Source: Streptomyces collinus (GTDB taxonomy: Bacteria; Actinomycetota; Actinomycetes; Streptomycetales; Streptomycetaceae). Taken from it: a DNA stretch of 64,000 nt. Numbering within the stretch: position 1 is the first letter of the stretch; each line of letters begins with the position of its first letter. Below the pieces are notes generated by a model. The model ran no database searches. It saw nothing but the letters and a program-made list of their open reading frames with translations, and was not told the origin of the DNA. Of the stretch, positions 8,038-16,520 are shown piece after piece. The DNA is taken from the NCBI RefSeq assembly GCF_031348265.1, contig NZ_CP133771.1:7998001-8062000 (forward strand), given 5' to 3'. The position numbers were made by a program, and so were the translations under genes.

Positions 8038-8955
8038 ATGGACTACTGCTCGTCGTGCCGTCGGCACCTCAACGGCGCCCTGGTCTGCCCCGGGTGCGGC
8101 GCCTACGCCCCGGACATCGACCCCCGTGCCGTCGACGGCCGGACCGGCCCGGCCCCCGCGCCCGCCACGGCCCCGGGCGGACCGGCCGCCTGGGAGTACC
8201 CGGCCGCAGCCGGCCCGTGGCACGACGGCACCGTGTGGGACGAGCCCCGCGCGCGTACGCACGAAGGCCTCGGCTCGTCCGACGAGTACGACTCCCCGGA
8301 CGCGGACGCGGACGCGGACACGGACACGGCCGAGGGCTTCGAGGCCCGGCCGCAGGGGCGGGCGGCCCGGCGTCGCCAGCTGGCCCGCTGGAAGAAGAAC
8401 CAGCGCCGGGCCGTGGTCGCGACGGCGGTCGCGCTCGTCGGAGGCGGTCTGACCGTCGCCGCGCTGAACGGGAACGCCAAGCCCGGCGTGCAGGCGGCCA
8501 CGACGCCGCAGGACACGACCATGGGCGGCTCCGTGGGGGAGGCGCCCACGTATGCCGAACCGACGTCGAGGCAGGCCGGCACCCCGCGCTCCGAGGCCGC
8601 CCCCACCACTCCGTCGCACGCCGATCGAGCCTCGCGCCACCAGCAGTCCCGGGCCGCCGACCCGCGCACCACGCCCGCCGGCACGCGGACGGACGCGGCC
8701 GCCTCGCCCCGCGAGCTGCCGCTGACGACCCCGCCCCGGCGCAAGACCGTCACCGACACCGTCGAAACGGCCACCGACGACGCCGCGTCCGACGCCACCG
8801 AGCCGACGACGCCGCCGGCCGCCGGGTCGGGCTCGGACGCGCAGCAGCCGACGTCCCCGTCGACGCCCCCGCCCGCGGCGACCACTCCACCCGAGACGTC
8901 CCCCTCCGACACCAAGCCCAAGGAACTCTGCCTGCTCGTCATCTGCCTCGGCTGA
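8038..8955 (+). CDS. SCO2400-family membrane protein with N-terminal zinc ribbon
   Basis: A 305-residue protein. It opens with MDYCSSC and LVCPGCG, two CxxC pairs forming a zinc ribbon, followed by an acidic, low-complexity stretch (alternating Asp/Ala around residues 80-95), a single transmembrane helix near residues 125-145 (VVATAVALVGGGLTVAAL) and a Thr/Pro/Ser-rich tail of about 150 residues that ends in CLLVICLG. This resembles the SCO2400 family of streptomycetes, whose function is unknown. With the zinc ribbon at the N-terminus inside and the tail outside, it has the topology of an anchored stalk protein. The hydrophobic cysteine-containing last residues are a conserved-looking oddity. 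Confidence 0.7.
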   Translation: MDYCSSCRRHLNGALVCPGCGAYAPDIDPRAVDGRTGPAPAPATAPGGPAAWEYPAAAGPWHDGTVWDEPRARTHEGLGSSDEYDSPDADADADTDTAEGFEARPQGRAARRRQLARWKKNQRRAVVATAVALVGGGLTVAALNGNAKPGVQAATTPQDTTMGGSVGEAPTYAEPTSRQAGTPRSEAAPTTPSHADRASRHQQSRAADPRTTPAGTRTDAAASPRELPLTTPPRRKTVTDTVETATDDAASDATEPTTPPAAGSGSDAQQPTSPSTPPPAATTPPETSPSDTKPKELCLLVICLG

Positions 8956-9160
8956 GCGCACGCGGTCGCCGCCAACCGGCGCCCGCGCGCAGCCGCCCCG
9001 CCGGACCGGAACCGCGAGGCTCCGTACGACCGTCTCCCAGCTCGTCGCGCAACGCCGGGAAACCGCCCCCAGAGGCGGCCCCGCCTGCTCCGCGGCAAGC
9101 GGAAGCCGACCGTACAATCCTCGCGACCAAATCGGGGGCGACATCAGCGGGGGAGTCCGC

Positions 9161-9958
9161 GTGGAAACGATCATCGTGCAGTTGCCCGGTACCACCCAGT
9201 GGGGTGCGGAGGAGACGGGCAGTCCCGAACTGATCCACCTGGGACCGGGGGACATCGCGGACTTCGGACGCGGCGGGGCGGGAGTGAGCATCGTGCTCAC
9301 CGACCCCGGAATCTCCCGCCGGGCCGGGCAACTGGAAGCCGCGGGCGACTACTGGCGGCTGTCCAACTTCAGCCGCAGCGTGTCGTACGTGGTGGAGAAC
9401 CTCGAGGGGGCCGGCGAGTACCTCACCGTCGCACCCGGGCGGCTCGGGGCGCCCGTGCCCTTCGAGTTCTCCCGCGTGGTGCTGCCCGCCCTGTCCGGCA
9501 CCGCCACGTTCAAGGTGTTCGCACCCCAACACGCCTATCTCGGCGAGCAGTCGGTGCCCGGCGGCGGCGAACAGACCGTCCACCCCTTCGCCCTGGACCC
9601 GACGTCGAAGTACTTCCTCGTCCTGGTGGCCCTGTGCGAACCCCGTCTGCGCGACCCCTCCGACTCGGCACTGCCCGGCGTCGGCCAGATCGTGGAGCGG
9701 CTGCGGCCCCTGGAGTCCTGCCGGGAGCTGACCCGCTCCGCGGTCAACTACCACATCGACTACCTGGCCTTCGCGAAACTGCGCCTGGACCTCGGTGAGG
9801 AAGCCACGACCGCGGGCGACGGCGGCCGCACCGGCGCCAAGCGCACCCGGCTCGCCTCCGTCGCCCTGCGCTTCGGTCTGGTCGGCGAGGAGCACCTCGC
9901 CCTGCTGCCGCCCCGCGGCGCGGGCCGCCTCACCGACCAGCAGGAGGCCCGCGCATGA
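9161..9958 (+). CDS. FHA-like domain protein with C-terminal winged helix
   Basis: A 265-residue protein starting at GTG 9161, eight bases after GGGGGAG. Residues about 25-110 have features of a phosphothreonine-binding FHA domain: GxxDIADFGRG, the core GISRRAG and DYWRLSNFSRS (the S-R and N positions). Residues about 140-260 contain RLRPLESCRELTRSAVNYHI and a second helical part, resembling the winged-helix partner found in some FHA proteins. The stop overlaps the start of a Ser/Thr kinase gene (ATGA at 9955-9958), so the two are translationally coupled, and it is a likely phospho-dependent partner or substrate of that kinase. Confidence 0.7.
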   Translation: METIIVQLPGTTQWGAEETGSPELIHLGPGDIADFGRGGAGVSIVLTDPGISRRAGQLEAAGDYWRLSNFSRSVSYVVENLEGAGEYLTVAPGRLGAPVPFEFSRVVLPALSGTATFKVFAPQHAYLGEQSVPGGGEQTVHPFALDPTSKYFLVLVALCEPRLRDPSDSALPGVGQIVERLRPLESCRELTRSAVNYHIDYLAFAKLRLDLGEEATTAGDGGRTGAKRTRLASVALRFGLVGEEHLALLPPRGAGRLTDQQEARA

Positions 9959-11511
9959 CGACGCCCGAGGAACGGGACGACGAGCTGGAAGCGCCCCGCC
10001 CGCCCGGGCTCCCAGAGGGCTTTCGCATCGAGGGCTGGGAAGTGGGCGCGGTCATCGGCTCCGGCGGCTGGGGAACCGTGTACGAGGCCCGGACGGCCGC
10101 CGACGGCACGCCCGTCGCGGTGAAGGTGCTCCCGACCGGCGCCCTGGGGCCCGGGCAGCGCGCGGCGCTCGGTGAACTCGTGGCGCGCGAGGTCCGGTTC
10201 AGCGCGGAGGCCGACCACCCCCACCTCGTCCGCACCCACGCCGTGTGCACCGTCGAGGCACCGGAACTGCCCGCCCTGGACGGCGCGATCGCGCTGGTCA
10301 TGGACCGGGCCGAGGCCAGCCTGAAGGACGTGCTGGACGCCGCCGGAACGGGCGGGCCGATCGCGGACGCCGACCGCGTCCTGCGCGGAGTCGCCGCCGG
10401 ACTGGCCCACATGCACGACGCCGGCTGGGTGCACGGCGACCTCAAACCCGCCAACGTGCTCCTGGGCCCCGGCGGCGAGGTGTGGCTGGCGGACTTCGGT
10501 CTCGCCGCCGAACTCGACGGCACCCACGCCCACTTGCCGCCGCTCGGCACCCTCGACCACCTGCCGCCCGAGTGGTGGTCCCAGCGCACCGGCACCCAGG
10601 GCGCCGTCGTCCGGCCCACCGCCGACATCTGGGCCTTCGGCGTCCTCGCCCACCAGGTCCTCACCGGCGGGCTCCACCCCTTCCCCGGCGCGACGGCCCG
10701 GGCCCGCTCGCTCGCCGCCCAGAGCTACGCACGCGGCACCGCGCCCCTGCGGCTCGACGCCGGCCTCGACGAGGACATGCGCCGGCTGATCGCCGACTGC
10801 CTGGCCCCGGACCACGCCGCCCGGCTCCCGCACACGGCCGGCAGCGTCGCCGCCCGGGTCGAGGCCGCCACCGCCTCTCCGCACCGCCGCCGAAGACGGA
10901 TGCCCGCCCTCGCGGCCGGGCTCGTCGTGCTGACCGCCGCCGCGGTCGCCGGGGCGGCCCTGCTCGGCGGAGGCGAAGGCGGCCTCACCCAGGACGACGA
11001 ACGCGACGGCGGCACGCCCACGGTCACCGGTACGCCCGGCCCGCTTGCCGGTGAGATCCCCGAGAACTCCGACGTACCCGAGGCATTGCGCCCCGTCATC
11101 GCCCGTGCGGCCCACCGCTGCTCCGACGAGGAGATCACGCCCGCCCTCCTCGCCGCGCTCATCAAGGCGGAGAGCAACTTCGACGCCACGGCCTCCCGCC
11201 CGGAGAGCGAGGAGTACGGCATCGCCATGTGGACGCCGTCGGTGTTCCGGGCCTGGGCCGTCGACGGGGACGGCGACGGCGACAAGGACCACATGTCACC
11301 GCCGGACGCGATCTCCACCATGAGCCTGTACGTGTGCTGGCTCGACCAGCGCTTCAAGCAGGCAGGGCTGCCGAAGAAGGACCTCCCCGCACTCGTCGCG
11401 GCCGGCTACCGCACCAGTGACCGCACGGTCATCGAGGAACGGGGCGTGCCGGAGCGGGTGCGGCCGCACGTGGACAAGGTGATGCGCTACCTCGCCGAGT
11501 ACGAGGGCTGA
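9955..11511 (+). CDS. Receptor Ser/Thr protein kinase with C-terminal lytic-transglycosylase-like domain
   Basis: A 518-residue membrane kinase. The kinase domain spans about residues 24-295: P-loop IGSGGWGTVYEA, Lys57 in VAVKVL, catalytic loop HGDLKPAN (His160, Asp162; Gly replaces the usual Arg, a non-RD kinase) and DFGLA. A transmembrane helix follows (about 317-339), then a linker and an extracellular domain (about 365-518) with ALLAALIKAESNFDA, where Glu406 occupies the catalytic position of SLT-type lytic transglycosylases, then YGIAMWTPSVF and a DGDGDGDKD calcium-binding-like loop. The SLT-like module sits where PASTA repeats are found in PknB. This suggests peptidoglycan sensing or an enzyme tethered to a kinase. 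It is coupled to the FHA gene by ATGA overlap. Confidence 0.85.
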   Translation: MTTPEERDDELEAPRPPGLPEGFRIEGWEVGAVIGSGGWGTVYEARTAADGTPVAVKVLPTGALGPGQRAALGELVAREVRFSAEADHPHLVRTHAVCTVEAPELPALDGAIALVMDRAEASLKDVLDAAGTGGPIADADRVLRGVAAGLAHMHDAGWVHGDLKPANVLLGPGGEVWLADFGLAAELDGTHAHLPPLGTLDHLPPEWWSQRTGTQGAVVRPTADIWAFGVLAHQVLTGGLHPFPGATARARSLAAQSYARGTAPLRLDAGLDEDMRRLIADCLAPDHAARLPHTAGSVAARVEAATASPHRRRRRMPALAAGLVVLTAAAVAGAALLGGGEGGLTQDDERDGGTPTVTGTPGPLAGEIPENSDVPEALRPVIARAAHRCSDEEITPALLAALIKAESNFDATASRPESEEYGIAMWTPSVFRAWAVDGDGDGDKDHMSPPDAISTMSLYVCWLDQRFKQAGLPKKDLPALVAAGYRTSDRTVIEERGVPERVRPHVDKVMRYLAEYEG

Positions 11512-11523
11512 GCGGCACGAACG

Positions 11524-11561
11524 CGAGCGGTGGGCGGAGCCGCAGCCCCGCCCACCGCTCG
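11524..11561. terminator. Bidirectional hairpin between convergent genes
   Basis: CGAGCGGTGGGCGG (11524-11537) is perfectly mirrored by CCGCCCACCGCTCG (11548-11561) with a 10-base loop, placed between the kinase stop and the convergent hydrolase stop. There is no T-run, as is common for streptomycete terminators. Confidence 0.75.
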
Positions 11562-11574
11562 TCCCCCGTTCCCG

Positions 11575-12759
11575 TCACGGCCGCGGCGAGCCGCACTCCG
11601 GGACGTTCGGCAGCCGGTTGACCGGCGAGCTGATGTAGATGTTGGAGATGTAGCCCCCGTACTGGGGCAGATAGGCCCACCAGTCGTTGGTGTAGGGCGG
11701 CACACTGACCACCTCGCCCCGGGTCTGGCAGCCGACCAGCACCTCGACACCGGCCGGGAGCCGGGTGATCCGCTCGTCGCCCGTGGCCGGCCCCCTGCGG
11801 ACGTTCACGAGCTCCCCCCAGGTGCCGAACCAGGTCCCGGCGGGCCGTACCCCGCCCGGCACGTTCAGCGAGCGGGTCAGCCGGCCGATGTCGGTGTACG
11901 CCTTGCCGTACGTCGTGCCGGTCGCGTGCAGGCTCAGTACGGCCACGATCGTGCGGTCGTTCGCGCCCACCGTGCCGGTGGTGTGCAGCGCGGGGCGGGT
12001 GAGGTCGACGGCGGCGGCACGGGGAGCGGCGGCCGGCTCCGCGGGCGTCGCCGCGGGTGTTGCCTGGGAGCCGCACGTGCCCTTGGCGAACTTCCCGGAC
12101 CAGCCCTGCTTCACCGCCCAGGGCCGGTCGAACGAGCCGGCGATGCCGAAGTGCTGGTCGAAGTGGTCGGTGGCGGAACAGCGGGTGGAGCGGCGCAGGT
12201 TGTCCATGATGAAGGTGCGGACGGGCGCGGGTGCCTTCTCCAGGATGTACCGGTAGACGGCCACCGTGTCCCGGGCGGACATGGCCGTGTAGCCCCAGAA
12301 TCCCGCGTACTCGGCGGGCGGTGCCACCGTGTCGCGCAGACCGACCTCCGGCCGGTCGAGCATCCGCTTGATGATCGCCGAGCCGCCGTACGTCGACCAG
12401 TAGTGGTTCGCGGCGTCGTCGTCGCTGCCGCGCAGCATCGGCTCCAGCCGGGCGCGGTCGGCCGCGGGGATGACGTAGTCGGGCCCGCGGCCCCACAGGA
12501 AGTCCAGTGCCAGCAGGAGCTTGACGACCGACGCGGACCGGAACTGCGCACTGTCGTTGACCTGTTCGGTGAACGTGCCGGTCTGGCGGTCGAAGACGGC
12601 GACGCCCGCGGTGACACCGGGCGGGATCTGGGCCGCTGCGGAGCTCTTGGTGGTCCCGGCCGCCCCTTCCGCCCGGGGGTGTGCGGCAGCACCGCTCGTG
12701 AGTGACGCGACCGTGACGACGGCCGCGAGCGCGGCGGCGCCGCGCAGGAGCATGCGCAT
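11575..12759 (-). CDS. Secreted serine hydrolase, class A beta-lactamase/PBP fold, with C-terminal SH3-like domain
   Basis: 394 residues from ATG at 12759, preceded by AGGAAGGG; the frame extends further upstream without a ribosome binding site. A signal peptide (MRMLLRGAAALAAVVTVAS) is followed by an SxxK nucleophile motif, SASVVKLLLAL, and a helical class A beta-lactamase-like domain (about 60-300). The last about 80 residues (VNVRRGPATGDERITRLPAG and following) look like a bacterial SH3 cell-wall-binding module. A role in cell-wall turnover as a DD-peptidase-like hydrolase, or beta-lactam hydrolysis, is possible; the second SDN/KTG motifs are not obvious by eye. It converges on the kinase with the transglycosylase-like domain. 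Confidence 0.75.
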   Translation of the reverse strand: MRMLLRGAAALAAVVTVASLTSGAAAHPRAEGAAGTTKSSAAAQIPPGVTAGVAVFDRQTGTFTEQVNDSAQFRSASVVKLLLALDFLWGRGPDYVIPAADRARLEPMLRGSDDDAANHYWSTYGGSAIIKRMLDRPEVGLRDTVAPPAEYAGFWGYTAMSARDTVAVYRYILEKAPAPVRTFIMDNLRRSTRCSATDHFDQHFGIAGSFDRPWAVKQGWSGKFAKGTCGSQATPAATPAEPAAAPRAAAVDLTRPALHTTGTVGANDRTIVAVLSLHATGTTYGKAYTDIGRLTRSLNVPGGVRPAGTWFGTWGELVNVRRGPATGDERITRLPAGVEVLVGCQTRGEVVSVPPYTNDWWAYLPQYGGYISNIYISSPVNRLPNVPECGSPRP

Positions 12760-13081
12760 GGGTGCCCTTCCTGGATCGCCCGGTTGTCCGACGGGACCTT
12801 GGCCCGCGGCGCCACGATAGGAGCCTGGGCGGGGCGGGCGCTCCTGACGGATGTCAGGGCTGCGGCGGAGCGGGCGACCTGCGGCTTCGACCCTGACAGG
12901 TCTCGGGCCGGATCGCCGTTGCCGTCCGGGGCGTTCTGCGCGGTGCTCGCGAGGCACGGCCGGAAACCGCTCGACGGCCGCCCCGGTGCCTGTCTACGAT
13001 CCACCGGGCGGCATCGCGTGCCGGTCACCGTCCGGGTGAGGCATGGAGGCGCCGCGGAGATGCCCGTGGAGGCATTCAACC
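12760..13081. promoter_or_regulatory. Divergent intergenic region with CTGACGGATGTCAG palindrome
   Basis: CTGACGGATGTCAG (12844-12857) is palindromic except for its centre and lies about 85 bases before the hydrolase start, a position suited to a NarL-type response regulator or other dimeric regulator. No gene is supported in this gap. Confidence 0.4.
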
Positions 13082-13510
13082 GTGTCAGTCGAGTTCAACC
13101 ACACCATCGTCCTGTCCCGAGACCGGGAGAAGTCCGCTCACTTCCTCGCAGACCTCCTGGGACTTGAGGTCGGCGCACCGGCCGGGGTGTTCCTGCCCGT
13201 GACGACCGCCAACGGCGTCACGCTGGACTTCCTCACCATCGACGCCGACATCCCCCTGCAGCACTACGCGTTCCTCGTCTCCGAGGACGAGTTCGACGAG
13301 GCCCTGGCCCGTCTCGTCGAGGCCCGCGTCCCGATCCAGGCCGACCCGCACGGCAACCACCCACGCCGCATCAACCGCAACGACGGCGGCCGGGGGGTCT
13401 ACTTCCTCGACCCGGCGGGCCACGGCCTGGAGATCCTCACCCGCCCGTACGGCACCGACCCGGACTCCGAGCTGAACGGGGTCACGGAGGACGTGCCCGG
13501 GGCGGTCTGA
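13082..13510 (+). CDS. VOC superfamily (glyoxalase/dioxygenase fold) protein
   Basis: 142 residues from GTG 13082, eight bases after GGAGG; a longer frame from 13043 starts inside the leader. Two beta-alpha-beta-beta-beta units are visible: VEFNHTIVLSRDREKSAHFL and later GRGVYFLDPAGHGLEILTRP. Metal-ligand candidates are His in FNHTIV, His in LQHYAF and Glu in GLEIL, the usual VOC pattern of H, H, E. The family includes glyoxalase I, fosfomycin resistance proteins and ring-cleaving dioxygenases; the substrate here is not predictable. The neighbouring MFS gene is convergent, with 16 bases between stops. Confidence 0.8.
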   Translation: MSVEFNHTIVLSRDREKSAHFLADLLGLEVGAPAGVFLPVTTANGVTLDFLTIDADIPLQHYAFLVSEDEFDEALARLVEARVPIQADPHGNHPRRINRNDGGRGVYFLDPAGHGLEILTRPYGTDPDSELNGVTEDVPGAV

Positions 13511-13526
13511 CCCGGCCCCGGTCCGG

Positions 13527-14786
13527 TCAGCCGCCGTCCGACCGCACCGCCACGGAGGCCGGTTCGTCGCCGGCCTCCGTGGTGTCGTCCCGGCGGGGGA
13601 GCAGCAGCGGCGTGACGAGGAGCAGGGCACCGGCCAGCGCGATGGCCGTGCGGGGGCCGGTCCTTGCGGCCAGTACGCCCCACAGGGCGGTCATCGTCGC
13701 GGTGGTGGCCTTGCCGGTGGCCGACCAGGCGGACAGGGTGCGCGCGACCCGGCCCGCGGGGGTGCGGTCGAGGCGCTGTGTGGCGAGCACCGGGTTGTAG
13801 ACCGCGCAGCAGGTGATCAGTCCGAACTCGACCAGCATGACCAGGACCAGGCCGGCCGCGCCGGGGCCGGTGAAGGCCAGGCCGACCGGCCAGCAGGCCC
13901 GCAGCGCTCCCGCAGTGACCAGGACCCGGTGCCGGCCGTGGCGGGCGACGAGGCGCGGGGCCAGGCGGGAGCCGAGCAGGCCGCCGGTGCAGGGCACCGC
14001 GAAGGCGAGGGCGTACTGCCAGGGAGCGAAGCGCAGGTCGTCGACCATCAGGATCAGCAGTGGCGGAGACGCCGCCATGATCAGGGAGTTGACCAGGAGG
14101 GTGTTGAGGAACAGCGGGCGCAGTGCCGGATCGGCCAGGATGTGGCGCCAGCCCTCCAGCAGGTCGCGGGCCCGGGTCACCGCGGGTTCCGGCCGTGCCG
14201 GGTGCTGCTCGGCGTCGCCGATCGCCCGGATGCCGGCGGCCGACAGCAGATAGCTCACCGCGTCGGCCACCACCGTCGTCACCGGGCCGAACAGGCCGAT
14301 CGCGGCCCCGCCCAGCGGCGGACCGACCATGCTGGCGGTCCAGGCCGTCGCCTCGAACCGTCCGTTCGCCACAAGCAGGTCCTGCCGCGGCAGGAGATCC
14401 TTCAGGAACGCCCCGGCCGCCGCGTTGAAGGTGATGTCGGCCGCCGCCACGGCCACCGACACCAGCAGCAACTGGCCGAAGCTCAGCCGGCCGAGCGCGA
14501 ACGCCACGGGGATGCTCAGCAGCACCGCGCACCGGACCAGGTCCGTCGCCATCATCACCGGCCGTTTGCGGCGGACCTCCACCCACGGCCCGAGGGGCAC
14601 CGACACCGCGGCGCCGACCGCCGGTCCCACCGCCGCCAGCAGCGACACCTGCGTCGGCCCGGCGTCCAGGGCCAGGACCGCGATCAGGGCGAACGCGTCG
14701 AACGCGAGCCATGTGCCGGCCGTGCTGACCGCGTACGCGCCCCACAGCCACCCGAACCGCCGCCCCAGCGACCGTCTGCCCGCCAT
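13527..14786 (-). CDS. MFS transporter (EntS-like exporter group)
   Basis: A 419-residue membrane protein with about 10-12 hydrophobic segments. It begins at ATG 14786 (MAGRRSLGRRFGWLWGAYAV) with GGGGAG about ten bases before; a TTG further upstream would add ten residues. The loop motif WVEVRRKRPVMM after helix 2 and GxLLGSRLAPRLVARHGRHR after helix 8 fit the MFS_3/EntS drug or siderophore exporter group. There is no siderophore cluster nearby. It is convergent to the VOC gene; VOC-exporter pairs sometimes act in resistance, but that is only a guess here. Confidence 0.82.
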   Translation of the reverse strand: MAGRRSLGRRFGWLWGAYAVSTAGTWLAFDAFALIAVLALDAGPTQVSLLAAVGPAVGAAVSVPLGPWVEVRRKRPVMMATDLVRCAVLLSIPVAFALGRLSFGQLLLVSVAVAAADITFNAAAGAFLKDLLPRQDLLVANGRFEATAWTASMVGPPLGGAAIGLFGPVTTVVADAVSYLLSAAGIRAIGDAEQHPARPEPAVTRARDLLEGWRHILADPALRPLFLNTLLVNSLIMAASPPLLILMVDDLRFAPWQYALAFAVPCTGGLLGSRLAPRLVARHGRHRVLVTAGALRACWPVGLAFTGPGAAGLVLVMLVEFGLITCCAVYNPVLATQRLDRTPAGRVARTLSAWSATGKATTATMTALWGVLAARTGPRTAIALAGALLLVTPLLLPRRDDTTEAGDEPASVAVRSDGG

Positions 14787-14924
14787 ACCCGGCGCACTCC
14801 CCGCTCCCCCGGACAACCCGGCGTTGTCCGGGAGTCATCCAAGCGAGAAGCGGGCGGGCCGGGCAAACAACCGGACGGCACCCGTGCCACAACCAACCGT
14901 TGTGGGTTGGCTCGGGGTGGAGGC

Positions 14925-15377
14925 TCAGCGCTGGTACAGCCCCACCAGCTTCCCGTCCGCGAGGCGGTGCTTCTCGACCTCCTCGTGCACCTGGTCCGCG
15001 CGCGGCGCGTCGGGCAGGACGCACGGTTCGGACAGCGCGTAGAGCCGGAAGAAGTAGTGGTGGGCGTCATCACCCGGCGGCGGATGGGGGCCGCCCCAGC
15101 CGTGCTGCCCGTAGCCGTTGACGAGTTCCGTGCCGCCCGGTGGACTGTGCCCGGCCTCGACGCCGTCACTGTGCGGGTCGATGCCGACCACGACCCAGTG
15201 CGCGAAGGTGCCCGAGGGGGCGTCGGGATCCTCGCACAGCAGGACCAGTTCGGCCGCGTCGTCCGGCACGCCGCTCCAGGTCAGCGGCGGAGAGACGTTC
15301 GGTCCCTCGTACGCGTGCCGGCGCGCGATGAAGGAGTGGTCGTTGAACGCGTTGCTGCTCAGTTCGATGCCGGTCAT
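14925..15377 (-). CDS. YbhB/YbcL family Raf-kinase-inhibitor-like protein
   Basis: 150 residues from ATG 15377 (MTGIELSSNAFNDHSFIARRHAYEG is the start region; only parts needed for recognition are SPPLTWSGVP, DPDAPSGTFAHWVV and YFFRLYALS). These motifs define the phosphatidylethanolamine-binding/Raf kinase inhibitor-like family, cytoplasmic in bacteria and of uncertain function. The anion-binding pocket residues DPDAP and HWVV are intact. It is divergent from the sigma factor gene; the 104-base gap contains G/C-rich palindromic runs around CCCGGGTACCCGGG but no convincing promoter. Confidence 0.88.
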   Translation of the reverse strand: MTGIELSSNAFNDHSFIARRHAYEGPNVSPPLTWSGVPDDAAELVLLCEDPDAPSGTFAHWVVVGIDPHSDGVEAGHSPPGGTELVNGYGQHGWGGPHPPPGDDAHHYFFRLYALSEPCVLPDAPRADQVHEEVEKHRLADGKLVGLYQR

Positions 15378-15481
15378 GTGGCCCGGGGTACCCCCGGGGG
15401 CCCCGGGGCACACGGTTCGGACCGATTCCCCCGGGTACCCGGGGCAAGCCGGAACGAGGCGGGGGAGGGAGGAACCCGACG

Positions 15482-16501
15482 ATGTCTCCCCTGACAGAAC
15501 AGCCCGCGGCGGGTGTCCGCGAGGACCGGCGCGCCCCGGCCCGCACCGCCCGGCTGCGCAGCCGCATCCCCGAGCCCGACGAGGAGCCGGACCTCCTCGG
15601 CCAGTACCTCGCACAGATCTCGGCGACCCCGCTGCTCACCGCGGAGGACGAGGTGCGGCTCGCCCGGCGGATGGAGACCGGCCTGCGGGCGCTGGAGCTG
15701 CTGGACGCGGCCGACGCCGGGGAACACGACCTCACAGCGCGGGGACGCCGGGACCTGGAGGCGGCCGTCCGGGACGGACAGGCGGCCAAGGACCACATGG
15801 TCCGGGCCAACCTCCGGCTGGTGGTGTCGATGGCGAAGCGGCACGCCCACCGCGGCCTGCCCCTGCTGGACGTCATCCAGGAGGGCAACCTGGGGCTGAT
15901 CCGGGCCGTGGAGAAGTTCGACCACACCAAGGGGTTCAAGTTCTCCACCTACGCGACCTGGTGGATCCGCCAGGCGATCGAGCGGGGCCTCGCGGCGCAC
16001 GCCCGTTCCGTCCGGCTTCCGATGCACGTCGTGGAGCAGCTCCAGAAGATCGCCAAGATCGAGCGGCGGCTGCGCCTCGACCTGGGGCGTGAGCCGAGCG
16101 TCGGGGAGGTGGCCCGGGAGAGCGGCCTCGCCGAGGACAGGATCGAATGGCTGCGCCACGTCGGGCGGGACGCCGTCAGCCTGGACACGCCGGTGGACGA
16201 GTCGGGCGAGACCGTCGTCGGCGACCTCATCGCCGACACCGAGGTGCTCCAGGCCCCGGAGGTCGCCGAGTTCCGGGCGCTCGCCGAGGAACTCCGCGAG
16301 GCCGTCGGCACGCTCGCGCCCCGCGAGGCCATGATCCTCAGCCTGCGCTACGGGCTGCACGACGGGCACACCCGCTCGCTCAGCGAGGTCGCCCGGCGCG
16401 TCGGTCTGACCCGCGAGCGGGTGCGTCAGCTGGAAAAGGAGTCACTCGCCCGGCTGCGGGAGCCGGAAAGCCGCGAACGGCTGGTGGCGTGGGCGGGCTG
16501 A
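15482..16501 (+). CDS. Group 2 sigma-70 family RNA polymerase sigma factor (HrdB-like)
   Basis: A 339-residue sigma factor. Region 1.2 (DLLGQYLAQISATPLLTAEDE), region 2 (ANLRLVVSMAKRHAHRGLPLLD, then FKFSTYATWWIRQAIERGL), region 3 and region 4 (SLSEVARRVGLTRERVRQLE) are all present. It lacks the long acidic region 1.1 of the principal sigma factor HrdB and is shorter, which fits the dispensable HrdA/HrdC/HrdD-like group 2 factors of streptomycetes. The ATG follows GGGAGGGAGG. It is not obviously in an operon, and no anti-sigma gene is adjacent. It probably reads promoters much like those of HrdB, in stationary or stress conditions; target genes cannot be inferred here. Confidence 0.92.
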   Translation: MSPLTEQPAAGVREDRRAPARTARLRSRIPEPDEEPDLLGQYLAQISATPLLTAEDEVRLARRMETGLRALELLDAADAGEHDLTARGRRDLEAAVRDGQAAKDHMVRANLRLVVSMAKRHAHRGLPLLDVIQEGNLGLIRAVEKFDHTKGFKFSTYATWWIRQAIERGLAAHARSVRLPMHVVEQLQKIAKIERRLRLDLGREPSVGEVARESGLAEDRIEWLRHVGRDAVSLDTPVDESGETVVGDLIADTEVLQAPEVAEFRALAEELREAVGTLAPREAMILSLRYGLHDGHTRSLSEVARRVGLTRERVRQLEKESLARLREPESRERLVAWAG

Positions 16502-16520
16502 CGTCCCACGCGCTCCCGCG

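Noticed and set aside
8290..8335. GACGCG tandem hexamers
   Set aside because: They encode an acidic Asp/Ala stretch inside the SCO2400-type protein; codon repetition, not a separate element.
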